DNA of 64,000 nt from Halomonas sp. QHL1 (GCF_001882345.1 NZ_MINL01000001.1:1635705-1699704), one strand, 5' to 3'. Counted from the first letter of the stretch, positions 9,435-19,116 are shown. Made by a program: numbers and translations. The notes: generated by a model not told the origin, from the sequence alone.

Positions 9435-10487
9435 ATGGATTTACCTATAAGCCCAGGTTTATTAATAAGCCTTATTATTGTTGTGATTGCCGTACTGATC
9501 ATCTCTAAAGGCCTGATTATTATTCGCCAATCGGAAGTGATGGTGGTTGAGCGCCTTGGTTCGTTCCACCGCGTTTTAGAGAGCGGCATTAACATTATTA
9601 TCCCGTTTATTGAACAACCCCGCGCAATCACCATGCTGCGTTATCGCAAAATGGGCGAGGACTACACCGCCATCACCTCAGACGAAACCCGCATCGACCG
9701 CCGCGAAACGGTGATGGATTTCCCCGGCCAGCCGGTCGTCACCACCGACAACGTCACGGTGCGTATCAACGGTGCGCTCTACTACCAAATCATCGACCCC
9801 AAGCGGGCCGTTTATGAAGTTGAGAACATGAGCCAGGCCGTCGAAGTACTGGCTAAAACCACGCTGCGTTCGGTGGTCGGCAAAATGGAGCTGGATAAGC
9901 TGTTTGAATCCCGGGCTGAAGTGAATAACGAAATTCAGGCCGCCATGGAAGAGCCTGCATCTAAATGGGGGGTCAAAATCTCCCGCGTCGAAGTGCAAGA
10001 CATCGCCATGCCTGAAGAGGTAGAAACCGCTATGCGTCTGCAGATGGCCGCCGAACGTAAGCGCCGTGCCACCGTGACCGAAGCAGAAGGTGAAAAATCA
10101 GCGGCGATTGCGATGGCCCAGGGCCAGCGTGAATCCTCGATCCTCAACGCTCAAGGTGATAAAGAGTCAGCCATTCTGCGCGCCCAAGGTGAGCAGGAGT
10201 CGATCAAACTGGTGCTTAGTGCGATTGGCGATAGCGAAGAGAATAAACGCACAGTAGTGGGTTACCTGCTGGGTCAGAGCTACATCAAGGTATTACCCAA
10301 TATGGCGAAAGATGGCGAGCGGGTATTTGTGCCCTACGAATCCTCTGCCCTGCTGGGCTCTATGGGCATGTTTCGTGAGATGGCAGGTTCGCCCGAAGAT
10401 ACTGTGGCTAACCATCTCAAGAGCCGTAATCACGGTGACAGTGATTTTCGCAGCGGGATTGTAGGCGGCGCCGCTAGCGGTTACTAA
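9435..10487 (+). CDS. SPFH/Band 7 (stomatin/QmcA-like) protein
   Basis: A 350-residue SPFH protein. One N-terminal membrane helix (about 8-28, LLISLIIVVIAVLIISKGLI) is followed by a Band 7 domain with VVERLGSFHRVLESGINIIIPF and VTTDNVTVRINGALYYQI, then a coiled-coil region rich in Glu/Ala/Gln (ERKRRATVTEAEGEKSAAI, then repeated QGxxES units). It resembles paraslipin/QmcA more than the HflK/HflC pair. The tail is Gly-rich (IVGGAASGY). It is cotranscribed with the NfeD-like gene and followed by a hairpin terminator. Proteins of this type form large oligomers in the inner membrane and may organise proteases or lipid domains; the specific client here is unknown. Confidence 0.88.
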   Translation: MDLPISPGLLISLIIVVIAVLIISKGLIIIRQSEVMVVERLGSFHRVLESGINIIIPFIEQPRAITMLRYRKMGEDYTAITSDETRIDRRETVMDFPGQPVVTTDNVTVRINGALYYQIIDPKRAVYEVENMSQAVEVLAKTTLRSVVGKMELDKLFESRAEVNNEIQAAMEEPASKWGVKISRVEVQDIAMPEEVETAMRLQMAAERKRRATVTEAEGEKSAAIAMAQGQRESSILNAQGDKESAILRAQGEQESIKLVLSAIGDSEENKRTVVGYLLGQSYIKVLPNMAKDGERVFVPYESSALLGSMGMFREMAGSPEDTVANHLKSRNHGDSDFRSGIVGGAASGY

Positions 10488-10523
10488 CCACGTTATCAAA
10501 ACACTGGCTGATAACGCGATAGA

Positions 10524-10550
10524 CCAAGCCCGTACAGGCTCGGTTTTTTT
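10524..10550 (+). terminator. Rho-independent terminator after the NfeD/SPFH operon
   Basis: A hairpin with arms CCAAGCC and GGCTCGG (one mismatch) around the loop CGTACA, followed directly by a run of seven T. It lies 37 bp after the SPFH stop codon and ends the two-gene operon. Confidence 0.75.
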
Positions 10551-10742
10551 AATGCTGATTTTATTTCTCTATTACCCACAGCCAACCGTTGAAGAAACGC
10601 TCATAACCTAAGCCAATTTTTTAGCTAAACTAAAAACCACTGCCCAGATGCACGGGCATCATGCAGCATCACTCGTTGCTTGTGTCGTTGTTGATGCCTT
10701 TATCGGTGGAATGCAATATTGTTGGAAATCAGGACGTTCACC

Positions 10743-12542
10743 ATGCTGCTTCGTGGGTACGCCATTCGTTATGGCCTTCTGTTCGTGATCGCATTTGCCA
10801 TGCTGTTGGTTTCTTCAAGCAACCTTCAAGCTGCTTCTCCACCACACCCCCTGCAGAGCTGGAAGTATCGCTGGGGCGACTCTCCTTACGATGCCGTTAA
10901 GCGTCCTCAATGGCTGCAAAGCGACTCTACAGAGTGGCAGTCGACTGCTTCCCCTTCTAACCCACCCGGCCGCGAGGGGCATGAACACCTCTGGCTACGC
11001 ACTACAGTGCCCGCCGGTGATTGGAGCGATCCAGTGCTCTTTATCACCAGTATTAATTTGATTGGGCAAGTTTATCTAGGCGACGAACTCATCTATCAAT
11101 ATGGTGAATTTGACGATCAGGGCCAAGGCGATTTTGCGGGCTGGCCCTGGCACATGATCGACCTACCAGAAAATGCCGCCGGTCAGACGCTCACCTTTCG
11201 CTTTTACTCTTACTACACCAGTATTGGCTTATGGGGCCAAGTCCAGGTAATGGAGCGCATTGAGGTCCTTAAGCAAGTTATTCATGACTCCGCTCAGGAT
11301 CTCGGCGTGAGTGCCCTCGTTTTAGTACTTGCTGTCTTGGCCACCATTTTCGCCATAATAGGCCCAGAACGCCGTGGTTTTGGGTCTATTGCGTTATTTG
11401 CCTACGCCTCAGGACTGATGCTGCTTGCGGAGACGCCAGCGCGTCAATTCATTGCCGATAATCCATTGGCCTGGGACACACTCCGAGCGGGCAGCTACTA
11501 CACCTTGCCGGTGGCGTTAGGGCTGTTGCTCAGCTACTGGCTGGAAGGCACCGCAAAGCGCTGGATAACGCACTTGTGGGTTATTCACTTGGGGTACTTG
11601 GTACTTGCAATTGGGTTGGTTCAACTTGGGATGGTGAGTCTGTCACTAACCTTCCCCGTATTTGATGTCATGCTGGCCTTAACGCTTCCCATGATGCTGG
11701 CGCTTGCGCTCATGCGCTTTCAACGGCTTACCCTTGAACAACGGCTTTTAGTAGTGAGTTTTACCTTTTTTGCCCCGCTGCTGTTGGCCGATATGGCGGT
11801 CGCCCACGGTTTTGTGGACTGGCGCAGTGTGCCCTTGAGCTACGGCACACTGGCTTTTTCTTTGGCTAACGCAGCTATTTTTCTATGGCACTATCGGCAT
11901 ACACAACAACAGCTTGCGATGGCCAATGAGACCCTGGAACAGCAGGTAGCGGCGCGAACCGCCGATCTCGACCGGTTAGTTCAGGAACTGGAAGGACTCT
12001 CACGCAAAGACCCGTTAACAGGCTTGCACAACCGACGCCATTTCGACACGGCCTTCGAGCACCAGTGTCAGCGAGTAAAGCAGCATGCAAGTCAACTGTC
12101 CGTGCTAATGCTGGATGTGGATCATTTTAAACAGATTAATGACGATTTTGGGCACGATGCTGGAGACGCTGTACTGGTCGAAATCGCCCTGTTACTGCGT
12201 CACCACCTAAGGGATCTGGATGTGATCTGTCGCTTTGGGGGTGAAGAGTTTGTTGCCTTGCTACCCGCCACCTCCCGAATCGCTGCCGAATCTCGCGCCA
12301 AGGCGCTGCTAACCTCCATTGCTCATCAGGCATTTGCCTATCAAGGCACCCCACTGCGGAAAATCACGCTCTCCTGCGGTGTCGCAACGTATCCAGATCA
12401 CACTCAAGACCCTAAGAAGTTGCTACGTCTTGCCGATGAAGCGCTTTATCAAGCCAAGCACAGCGGCCGTAACCGCTGTGTAGTATGGGAAAAGACGCTA
12501 GAAGAACAGGGATGTATGCTCGGTAGACAGCAACCGCAATAA
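10743..12542 (+). CDS. Membrane diguanylate cyclase, 7TM sensor with GGDEF domain
   Basis: I chose ATG 10743 because AGGA lies 8 bp upstream, giving 599 residues. A signal-like helix is followed by an extracytoplasmic beta-sandwich (about 35-180, containing WLRTTVP and YLGDELIYQYG). Seven or so membrane helices span about 185-385, then comes a coiled coil (ETLEQQVAARTADLDRLV) and a GGDEF domain beginning DPLTGLHNRRHF. The active-site motif is GGEEF near residue 499, and RDLD sits five residues before it, matching the RxxD inhibitory site for product feedback. The enzyme should make cyclic di-GMP from GTP in response to a periplasmic signal sensed through a 7TMR-DISM-like module; the ligand is unknown. 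Transcribed alone. Confidence 0.88.
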   Translation: MLLRGYAIRYGLLFVIAFAMLLVSSSNLQAASPPHPLQSWKYRWGDSPYDAVKRPQWLQSDSTEWQSTASPSNPPGREGHEHLWLRTTVPAGDWSDPVLFITSINLIGQVYLGDELIYQYGEFDDQGQGDFAGWPWHMIDLPENAAGQTLTFRFYSYYTSIGLWGQVQVMERIEVLKQVIHDSAQDLGVSALVLVLAVLATIFAIIGPERRGFGSIALFAYASGLMLLAETPARQFIADNPLAWDTLRAGSYYTLPVALGLLLSYWLEGTAKRWITHLWVIHLGYLVLAIGLVQLGMVSLSLTFPVFDVMLALTLPMMLALALMRFQRLTLEQRLLVVSFTFFAPLLLADMAVAHGFVDWRSVPLSYGTLAFSLANAAIFLWHYRHTQQQLAMANETLEQQVAARTADLDRLVQELEGLSRKDPLTGLHNRRHFDTAFEHQCQRVKQHASQLSVLMLDVDHFKQINDDFGHDAGDAVLVEIALLLRHHLRDLDVICRFGGEEFVALLPATSRIAAESRAKALLTSIAHQAFAYQGTPLRKITLSCGVATYPDHTQDPKKLLRLADEALYQAKHSGRNRCVVWEKTLEEQGCMLGRQQPQ

Positions 12543-12562
12543 TGACTCATGGTGTTGCTTGA

Positions 12563-13885
12563 TTAAGACGACCCCGTCGCCAGAAAGTGATCGATAAACA
12601 CCGCATAATCCTGCTCTGTGCAGTCGGCGTAAGCTACCGCCAGTGTCGACACTACCTCAACAAACAGGTCTTCACGCCCTTTTAATCGTTGGCAAACGGC
12701 CTTGGCAAAGCGTGTTGGGTCACCCTGGTTAAGCGCCTGGGCACCGCGCAGGTGTTCACGGGCGAGAATTTCCCCCCACTGCTGGGCCAGTTTTCGATAT
12801 GACTTACCGCCAGAGAGTTTATGGGTTGGGAAGTCTTTCTTGAACGGCGAGCGCTCACGCACCGAAAACACCTTTCCGTTCATGGTTAACCAGCCGAGAT
12901 AGGCGTCTGGATGCTCGGCAATGGCGTGGAACGCCGCAGCATGGCGGATGGCTTCGTTAGGAAACAGCTTACGCCACGCCTGCTGCTGGTTTTTATTCAT
13001 TAACCGAAACGCCTCCGGGGGAATCTGCTCTTTGATATCCAGAATGATGTCATCGTGCTCTTGCTCGACACCGCCCTCAATCAAGACGTAATAGCGTTCC
13101 ACGCCCAATGAACCGGTGCCTGCATCCAAGCGTCGCGCCGTATCTTTGACGCGAAAATGCTGGGGATCACTCTCTTTAATAGCGTGTTGCAGCGTTTGCT
13201 GATACTCCTGCTCAATCAGGCGGCGCAGTTGGCTGGACACATCCGCTGGCAGGTTAGCCAGCTTGCCAGGCCGCTCGGCGAACTGGCGGCCTTTCTGCTC
13301 ATCTAGAGTCGTCCACTTTTCAAGCATGCGAGCACGGTTCTGCTTATCGGCCACTTTACTCATAAAGGGCTTTAGCGGGCCTTTGGCGGTATCAAGTGTC
13401 ACGGCGTGAACGGGTTTGCCGTCGACGTGGTTAGCCAGCGTTTGGTAATAGCCCTCTATTAACTTTTTAAGCGCTTTATCAATCGCTTTTGGAGACATCT
13501 CAGCATTTTCGCGAGCATCTAACACGACGCTGATGGCCAGCCGCCACAGATCATATTGGTAGTCGCCAATCAGCGCATCATCAAAGTCATCCATACCGTA
13601 GCGCACTTGATCATCATGGTGACCATAGGCGCCGAAGTTGTAGACGTGAGCATCCCCTTGCAGCCAAGTTTGGGTTTCAGGCCAGCCGCCGAACAGTGCA
13701 AAACGCCAATCGTGCCATACGTCATTCCAATACAGATGGTTACTACCGCGGTAAAAGCGGTAAGGCGACGCAGCCATTTTGGCGTACTTAGCTTGGCGGG
13801 TGGCCGTTGGCAAAGTGTTATTCGCCTGATGGGTTGCCTCAATCACTCGCTGAGGGCGGTTATGTCCAGTCAATGCGTGACTCAT
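12563..13885 (-). CDS. DUF2252 family protein
   Basis: I place the start at the ATG of MSHALTGHNRPQRVIEA, giving 440 residues; an upstream ATG at 13942 lacks a ribosome-binding site, while AAAGG lies 7 bp before this one. The DUF2252 hallmark is visible: RFYRGSNHLYWNDV, then WLQGDAHVYNFGAYG and DDFDDALIGDYQYDLWRLA. The GDAH and DFDD elements resemble the catalytic and metal-binding loops of aminoglycoside-phosphotransferase-like kinases, so a phosphotransferase fold is likely, but the substrate is not known. It is convergent with the diguanylate cyclase gene, with only 20 bp between them. Confidence 0.85.
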   Translation of the reverse strand: MSHALTGHNRPQRVIEATHQANNTLPTATRQAKYAKMAASPYRFYRGSNHLYWNDVWHDWRFALFGGWPETQTWLQGDAHVYNFGAYGHHDDQVRYGMDDFDDALIGDYQYDLWRLAISVVLDARENAEMSPKAIDKALKKLIEGYYQTLANHVDGKPVHAVTLDTAKGPLKPFMSKVADKQNRARMLEKWTTLDEQKGRQFAERPGKLANLPADVSSQLRRLIEQEYQQTLQHAIKESDPQHFRVKDTARRLDAGTGSLGVERYYVLIEGGVEQEHDDIILDIKEQIPPEAFRLMNKNQQQAWRKLFPNEAIRHAAAFHAIAEHPDAYLGWLTMNGKVFSVRERSPFKKDFPTHKLSGGKSYRKLAQQWGEILAREHLRGAQALNQGDPTRFAKAVCQRLKGREDLFVEVVSTLAVAYADCTEQDYAVFIDHFLATGSS

Positions 13886-13974
13886 CGAATTGCCTTTGTT
13901 GATGCAAAAAAACGCGTTGGTACAAAGGTAGCCGATAACCATGAATAGATTAAGTCAGTGGCTGGCCTACACGC

Positions 13975-15456
13975 CTATCGGCCCATGCGAGTAAAGCCAC
14001 GAGGAGCAGCTATACGAAAGAAGCGCTCCACCACCTCATCTTGGGTTGCAGGCGTCATCAATGAGACTGTGACAAATACCGGCAGATTGAGCATCAGCCC
14101 CCAGAAGCCCGCGTGAATGCCCATCGGGTGTGGCCAAAGTGTCGTAAACGCTACGGTAATCAGAAAACCTGCCAAGATACCCGCCATCACGCCCAAGCGA
14201 GATGCCCGCGGCCAAAAGAACATGCCGATAAAGGCAGGCAGCACCTGGGAGGCAAACCCCAAACCCACCAACAGAATCATTACTAAACTGCCGGGCTCGG
14301 CAATGGCGAGCGGCGCTACGACTAAGAACATAATGGGCAGGATCAGCAGTCGTGCGAGTTTACCGGTAACTCCATTAGAGAGTTTTAACACCGGCTGAAG
14401 TACATCCTTGCTGAGTGATAGCGATACCGAATGAATAAACGGTTCGCTGGAAGACATTGAGGCTGCCAGGGTACCCGCGCCGAGCAGTCCCACTAATACC
14501 ACCGGCAAGTGCTGCATGGCGTATTCGAGTACAACGGTATCGGCCCGGGCCAGCTCAGGCAGCGAAAAAATGCCGATAAAGCCTACAACCACCATGGGCA
14601 AAATAACCACGTAATAAGTGGGCAGCCAAGTAGCGCTACGGCGAATAGTGCGTGCAGAGGAAGCGCTCATCCACTGTGTCCACACCGGCGGCATAAACGA
14701 GAACATGGAAACGATGATCGAGGTCGTCCAGAAACTAAAGCTCATATCGCCACCTGCACCTGGCAGGGTGAGAAACTCGCTATGCTCAGTTTGGATACGC
14801 TCGAATACTCCAGCAAAACTTAAGCCGCCGGTAGCACTGTGCACTGCCCACAGGCCAACGGCCCAGGCGACGATCAGCATCAACACGCCTTGAAAGGCAT
14901 TAGTGCGCCCAATCGCCCGCTGACCGCTGGCGTAGAGATATACGGCAATGCAGGCCAGCACCAGCACAACCCCCAACCAAATGGGAATCAAACCACCGCT
15001 CATCACAAACAAAATATACGCTGAACCAATGGTTTGCAGTACCGCATAGGCAATAGAGCCGATCGCCATCACCAGCGCTGCCAGTGCCCCCAGCGCAGGA
15101 CTTTGATAGCGGTCAGCAATGGCGCTTGCCTGGGTCACGTGGCCAAACTGCTCGCCGAACTGCCACACCTTCGGCCCGAAGTACCACGCTATCAACGCCA
15201 GATAAGCAAGGTAGATCGCTACGTAAAATACCGCGACGCCTTTTGAATAAGCCCAACCTGGCGCTCCCATAAAGGTATAAGCACTCACACTACCGGCGGC
15301 GATCAGCAGGTAGAGCGTTACCGGCCCCATGCTACGCCCCGCCACGCCCCACTCTTCCAAGTTATTCATGGAGCGGCCTGCCCTGGCGCGTAGGCCAATC
15401 ATCATCGCGATGGCGACATAGGCCAACGTAATCAGCAGTGGCCAAGGGCTATTCAT
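13975..15456 (-). CDS. Sodium:solute symporter (SSS family)
   Basis: I start it at the ATG of MNSPWPLLITLAYVA, which overlaps the end of the upstream small membrane protein gene, giving 493 residues. It has about 13 hydrophobic helices and SSS-family features: EEWGVAGRSMGPV near the N-terminus, then GSVSAYTFMGAPGWAYSKG and SFMPPVWTQWMSASSARTIRRS. Transport is expected to be sodium-coupled uptake of an organic solute across the inner membrane. The small DUF3311-like protein encoded just upstream is a common partner of SSS permeases. The substrate cannot be deduced; the divergently oriented GlxA-type regulator further upstream does not settle it. Confidence 0.88.
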   Translation of the reverse strand: MNSPWPLLITLAYVAIAMMIGLRARAGRSMNNLEEWGVAGRSMGPVTLYLLIAAGSVSAYTFMGAPGWAYSKGVAVFYVAIYLAYLALIAWYFGPKVWQFGEQFGHVTQASAIADRYQSPALGALAALVMAIGSIAYAVLQTIGSAYILFVMSGGLIPIWLGVVLVLACIAVYLYASGQRAIGRTNAFQGVLMLIVAWAVGLWAVHSATGGLSFAGVFERIQTEHSEFLTLPGAGGDMSFSFWTTSIIVSMFSFMPPVWTQWMSASSARTIRRSATWLPTYYVVILPMVVVGFIGIFSLPELARADTVVLEYAMQHLPVVLVGLLGAGTLAASMSSSEPFIHSVSLSLSKDVLQPVLKLSNGVTGKLARLLILPIMFLVVAPLAIAEPGSLVMILLVGLGFASQVLPAFIGMFFWPRASRLGVMAGILAGFLITVAFTTLWPHPMGIHAGFWGLMLNLPVFVTVSLMTPATQDEVVERFFRIAAPRGFTRMGR

Positions 15457-15676
15457 GGTTGTCTCGCTCAACAATGCGATTGCCAATCAGCATCACCACG
15501 ACGCAGGCAAAAATCACCAGGTAGCTCCACACCACTAACAACGGCAGGCCGAGCACCAAAGTTGCCCGGTTCACCCAACCAATCACCGGCCACGTACCCG
15601 CCAGCACCAGCGCCAAAAAAGCAATTAACAGCCCCCAGCCCGCCCGAGAGGTAGGCAGCACCAATAAACGTCGCAT
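15449..15676 (-). CDS. Small DUF3311-like membrane protein, symporter partner
   Basis: A 75-residue protein with two hydrophobic helices (about 14-32 and 40-66) and a short charged C-terminus (GNRIVERDNHE). Its last codons overlap the start of the sodium:solute symporter gene, so the two are translationally coupled. Small two-helix proteins of the DUF3311 kind are often found immediately before SSS permeases and are thought to be accessory subunits. Assignment rests on size, helix pattern and location rather than a clear motif. Confidence 0.7.
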   Translation of the reverse strand: MRRLLVLPTSRAGWGLLIAFLALVLAGTWPVIGWVNRATLVLGLPLLVVWSYLVIFACVVVMLIGNRIVERDNHE

Positions 15677-15822
15677 GAGTGTTTCCCTTGATTATTTGAT
15701 GAAAGCTTTTCGATGGAAGCTTTTTTAATTATAAAGCTAGTCAACAAGACTGTTACGTTTAACTCCCTCTGCGGCCCAGGCTTCGGCCAGCGGCGATGGG
15801 GCGAGGTTCCCTACGACTACCA

Positions 15823-16854
15823 CTAGCCCCGAGCAAAATCTGGCATCCTGAAACGCTTACGGTAAGCGCCTGGCGCAAGCCCGGTGGTGCGTTTAAACAA
15901 GCGCCGAAAGAAAGCCGCATCTTCATAGCCCACCTGCCAACTGATGTTATCGATGCTGGCATCAGTTCTTTCCAGGCGACGTTTGGCGTCCTCAATGCGT
16001 AAACGTTGGATGTAAACGATAGGCGTCAGACCGGTGCTGCTAGCAAATCGACGTTTGAAAGTGCGTTCGGCAAGTGAGGAGCGCTTGATCATCTCCTCCA
16101 CAGGGTTAGCGACCGAAAAATGTGTGCATAGCCATTTTTGCGCGGCCTGAATATCGGCATCACCGTGGTCTGTTTTACCTTCGAAGATCATATAGGGAGT
16201 AAGGCCATCCTGATGCCACTGCAGCGCGTAAAGACGTGCGATTTCCTGCGCGGTGGTGGCACCGGCGTAGCGTGCAATAAGATATAACGCTAGATCGTGC
16301 CAGCTGGTGGAGGCACCGGAGCTAATCAATTCGTCACGCAAGCCAGCGATAACCAAGACACGCTCGGGGTGCGTCACCACCTGAGGATAGCAAGTCGTAA
16401 ACGCCTGGGCGTAGCCAAAATGCACCGTGGCATCACGGTCGTCGAAAAGGCCGGTCTCGGCTATCAGGAAAACACCAGAGCAGGCTGAGCACAACACGGC
16501 GCCTGTATTGTGCATTTCATGTAGCCATTCAACCAGGTGTGGATAACGCCCCTTCTCCCAACCAGGCGCGCGCAGCAATACTGAGGGAACTATCACGATA
16601 TCGGTGGTGGCAATGCTCTCGATTGCCCGCTGCACGGTGATAGGTACGCCACTCGCCAGTGCAAGGGAGCCCTCGGTCTCGCCCACAATCTCAACATGAA
16701 AAGGTGCGGGTGAACCGTCTGGCACAAGGTTCATCAACGAGGCAGCGTTCATCACATCGTAGATACCTGCCAGCGTAGAGATCACCGCATCAGGCAACGC
16801 CAGCAGGCTGACATGATAGGGAGTAGAGCCAAAGCTAGCGAGTGGTTGAGGCAT
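15823..16854 (-). CDS. GlxA-family AraC-type transcriptional regulator
   Basis: A 343-residue regulator. The N-terminal half is a DJ-1/PfpI-like domain; the segment AVLCSACSGVFLIAETGLFDD contains the position of the nucleophile elbow. The C-terminal third is an AraC/XylS DNA-binding domain with two helix-turn-helix units (SLAERTFKRRFASSTGLTP and DNISWQVGYEDAAFFRRLFK) and ends with PGAYRKRF. It lies divergent from a SAM-dependent methyltransferase gene with 157 bp between their starts, and could regulate it, though GlxA-type regulators often act on amine or amino-acid catabolism elsewhere. Ligand not known. Confidence 0.85.
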   Translation of the reverse strand: MPQPLASFGSTPYHVSLLALPDAVISTLAGIYDVMNAASLMNLVPDGSPAPFHVEIVGETEGSLALASGVPITVQRAIESIATTDIVIVPSVLLRAPGWEKGRYPHLVEWLHEMHNTGAVLCSACSGVFLIAETGLFDDRDATVHFGYAQAFTTCYPQVVTHPERVLVIAGLRDELISSGASTSWHDLALYLIARYAGATTAQEIARLYALQWHQDGLTPYMIFEGKTDHGDADIQAAQKWLCTHFSVANPVEEMIKRSSLAERTFKRRFASSTGLTPIVYIQRLRIEDAKRRLERTDASIDNISWQVGYEDAAFFRRLFKRTTGLAPGAYRKRFRMPDFARG

Positions 16855-17011
16855 GGCCTAGGTTTCCCATCGCACAAAAGCGTCGTGGCAGAAACGAACC
16901 GTTTTAGGGTGATTCTGACTCTTATACCGAGAGGGTACCGCTGAGATTATGAGTGCGGTCAGTTGATACCTTCAACTGAAACCCTCACACCAAATAAGAG
17001 AAGCGTAGACC

Positions 17012-18079
17012 ATGTGCGTAGCGACTATCGATCAAACCAAGTTGGAAACCTTTGTCATGCAAGCGGTGGGCGATCTGTCATCCGCTTATGGCGGTGTTAT
17101 GGTCAGCCTGGGCAACAAGCTTGGGCTTTACAAAGCAATGGAGAGTGCAGGCCCCATTAGCGCTATCGAACTTGCCCAGCGCACCCACTGCGCTGAACGC
17201 TATGTCCGAGAGTGGTTAAACTCCCAAGCCGCGGGCGGCTATGTTGCCTACCATGCTATCAGCGATACCTACGAACTCCCCCCTGAACAAGCGATGGTGC
17301 TGGCAAACGAAGATAGCCCTGTATTTATTCCACCGGCATGGCAGGTGCCCGCCTCAATGTGGTTTGACGAAGAAAAAACCCTTGAGGCATTTCGAACTGG
17401 CACAGGCGTGTCATGGGGCGACCATGACAGCCGCCTTCAGTGCGGCGTCGCGGCCTTTTACCGTAACGGTTATCGCAGCAGTCTGGTACCTGAATGGTTG
17501 CCCGCGCTGGAAGGCGTCATTGATAAACTTGAAGCTGGTATCACGGTTGCCGACGTTGGCTGTGGGTTTGGACACTCCACGGTGCTGATGGCTAAGGCTT
17601 TTCCTAAATCGCGCTTTTACGGGTTTGATGCCCATGAGCCCTCTGTTGGCGAGGCGGGGCAAAATGCCACCCAGGCTGGCGTCGCCGAGCGCGCGCACTT
17701 TGAAGTGGCACGGGCAGACGATTATCAGGACAGGCAGTACGGGCTGATTTGCTTCTTCGACTGCCTGCACGATATGGGTGATCCAGTGGCAGCCGCGAAC
17801 TATGCCGCCAAAGTGCTGGCTCCCGGCGGCACCGTGTTGTTAGTTGAGCCTTATGCGCAGGACCACCTTGAAAACAACCTGTCGCTGGTAGCGAGAATGT
17901 ATTACGCCGCTTCCACGACTATTTGCTGTGCCCATGCAATCTCCGAAGGGGGCAAGCAGGTTCTCGGTGCGCAAGCTGGCGAAGCACGCTTAGCAGAGGT
18001 GTTTCGCAAGGCTGGGTTCAGCCACTTTAGACGCGCAGCTGAGACACCGTTTAACTTGATTCTTGAGGTGCGGCGTTAA
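17012..18079 (+). CDS. Class I SAM-dependent methyltransferase with winged-helix N-terminus
   Basis: A 355-residue protein. Residues about 15-100 form a winged-helix-like dimerisation domain (LGLYKAMESAGPISAIELAQ, ERYVREWLNSQAAGGYV). The Rossmann methyltransferase core begins near residue 175 with SAM-binding motif I VADVGCGFGHSTV, followed by FYGFDAHEPS and APGGTVLLVEPYA. This layout matches the Rv2258c-like methyltransferases that act on small molecules. It is divergent from a GlxA-family regulator and ends at a long hairpin shared with the SRPBCC gene. The substrate cannot be deduced. Confidence 0.85.
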   Translation: MCVATIDQTKLETFVMQAVGDLSSAYGGVMVSLGNKLGLYKAMESAGPISAIELAQRTHCAERYVREWLNSQAAGGYVAYHAISDTYELPPEQAMVLANEDSPVFIPPAWQVPASMWFDEEKTLEAFRTGTGVSWGDHDSRLQCGVAAFYRNGYRSSLVPEWLPALEGVIDKLEAGITVADVGCGFGHSTVLMAKAFPKSRFYGFDAHEPSVGEAGQNATQAGVAERAHFEVARADDYQDRQYGLICFFDCLHDMGDPVAAANYAAKVLAPGGTVLLVEPYAQDHLENNLSLVARMYYAASTTICCAHAISEGGKQVLGAQAGEARLAEVFRKAGFSHFRRAAETPFNLILEVRR

Positions 18080-18114
18080 GAATAGAGAAAATAAATTGGC
18101 TGCGTAAAACGTTA

Positions 18115-18144
18115 CATAGGGCGCTCCATCAGGAGCGCCCTATG
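18115..18144. terminator. Perfect hairpin between convergent genes, probable bidirectional terminator
   Basis: A 13-bp perfect inverted repeat (CATAGGGCGCTCC and its complement) with the loop ATCA lies 35 bp after the methyltransferase stop and 23 bp before the SRPBCC stop. No long T tract follows on either strand, so termination efficiency is uncertain, but position and perfect pairing argue for a terminator. Confidence 0.6.
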
Positions 18145-18167
18145 CAGTATATTCATCCGCGAAAAGC

Positions 18168-18614
18168 TTAATGTCTCTGATCAAGGGGAAGCTGATCTGT
18201 AAAAAACCGCTCTAGATTATCCAGACATCCATTCCAGCCTTCCACGTGCTTGGTACGAACCTCTTCGCTGGGTAAGAGCGTATGGGTTAGCGTTAATTCG
18301 GAGCGATGAGGCGACAACTCCCGAAAGTGCAACTCAACAAGGCTGCTCTGAACAAGGTGTGAATTCCAGGTGAATGCAATGTGGCTGTAGCGGGAGATTG
18401 CTCGGTAATCACCATGGTGCCGATAGTCGCCGGTCTGCAAATGCATAATCACCTCGAAACGTCCACCCACGGTGAAGCTGCTATTCACAGTACTCGGTGC
18501 GCTGGGTTGCTGTGATTTGAAGAACCACTGCATCATCACCGACGGTTTAGACCAAGCATCAAAAAGCTGTCGTTTACTGCAAGGTAATACGCGCTTAATC
18601 ATGACCGGATCCAT
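18168..18614 (-). CDS. SRPBCC (AHSA1-like) domain protein
   Basis: A 148-residue SRPBCC/AHSA1-type protein. The N-terminal PCSKRQLFDAWSKPSVMMQWF is the usual helix-grip signature (xxVFxAWTxPxxxxxWW), followed by GGRFEVIMHLQ and a C-terminal helix with EGWNGCLDNLERFF. Its start overlaps the stop of an ArsR-family regulator gene (TAATG), so the two are cotranscribed. ArsR plus SRPBCC pairs are common in proteobacteria, where the SRPBCC protein may bind a hydrophobic ligand. No catalytic residues are evident. Confidence 0.85.
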   Translation of the reverse strand: MDPVMIKRVLPCSKRQLFDAWSKPSVMMQWFFKSQQPSAPSTVNSSFTVGGRFEVIMHLQTGDYRHHGDYRAISRYSHIAFTWNSHLVQSSLVELHFRELSPHRSELTLTHTLLPSEEVRTKHVEGWNGCLDNLERFFTDQLPLDQRH

Positions 18615-18943
18615 TATCGTGCTCCAGTGTCTTTGAGATGAGCCTCGAGTTCATCGATTCTGCCAGACCAGAATTTAGCATGCATCGCTATATAGCTCGT
18701 CACTTCCTGCCAAACATCGAAATTAAGATGGCAATACACCTCGCGCTTATGTCGCGTCTTAAAAAGCAGACTCCCTGCTTCCAACAGCGCGATATGTTTC
18801 GATGTCGCGCTCAGTTTCATGCCCGTTATCGTCGCCAGTTCACTAACCGATCTAGGCCCAGCCGCCAACTCTGCCAGTAGTAAACGACGACGTTTATCGG
18901 AGAGCGCGAAAAAGACGGCATCTAGACGCTCATCATTTTCCAT
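18614..18943 (-). CDS. ArsR-family winged-helix regulator
   Basis: A 109-residue ArsR/SmtB-type repressor. The winged helix-turn-helix is visible: DAVFFALSDKRRRLLLAELAA, then SVSELATITGMKLSATSKHIALLEAGSLL as the helix-turn-helix, then the wing KTRHKREVYCHLN. No CxC metal site is present, so it probably does not sense metal. It overlaps the next gene by one base (TAATG) and forms a two-gene operon with the SRPBCC protein. The adjacent AT-rich upstream stretch (about 18950-19050) is the likely promoter and autoregulatory operator. Confidence 0.85.
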   Translation of the reverse strand: MENDERLDAVFFALSDKRRRLLLAELAAGPRSVSELATITGMKLSATSKHIALLEAGSLLFKTRHKREVYCHLNFDVWQEVTSYIAMHAKFWSGRIDELEAHLKDTGAR

Positions 18944-19116
18944 AGTTGGAAATCATCTCAATAAAATTATTTATAGAATAGTATAAAAACATTCAATATC
19001 AATAAATTACTGAAACCAACTATTTTCCATTTCTATTATTAACTTTTCATCCCGGATGACTAGCATATTCAAGTAGATGGCCATTCCGGCACATCGCTTG
19101 AGCAAGGAGACAAACC

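Noticed and set aside
10719..10742. Upstream TTG start for the diguanylate cyclase
   Set aside because: The ATG at 10743 has AGGA at ideal spacing and gives a normal signal-like N-terminus.
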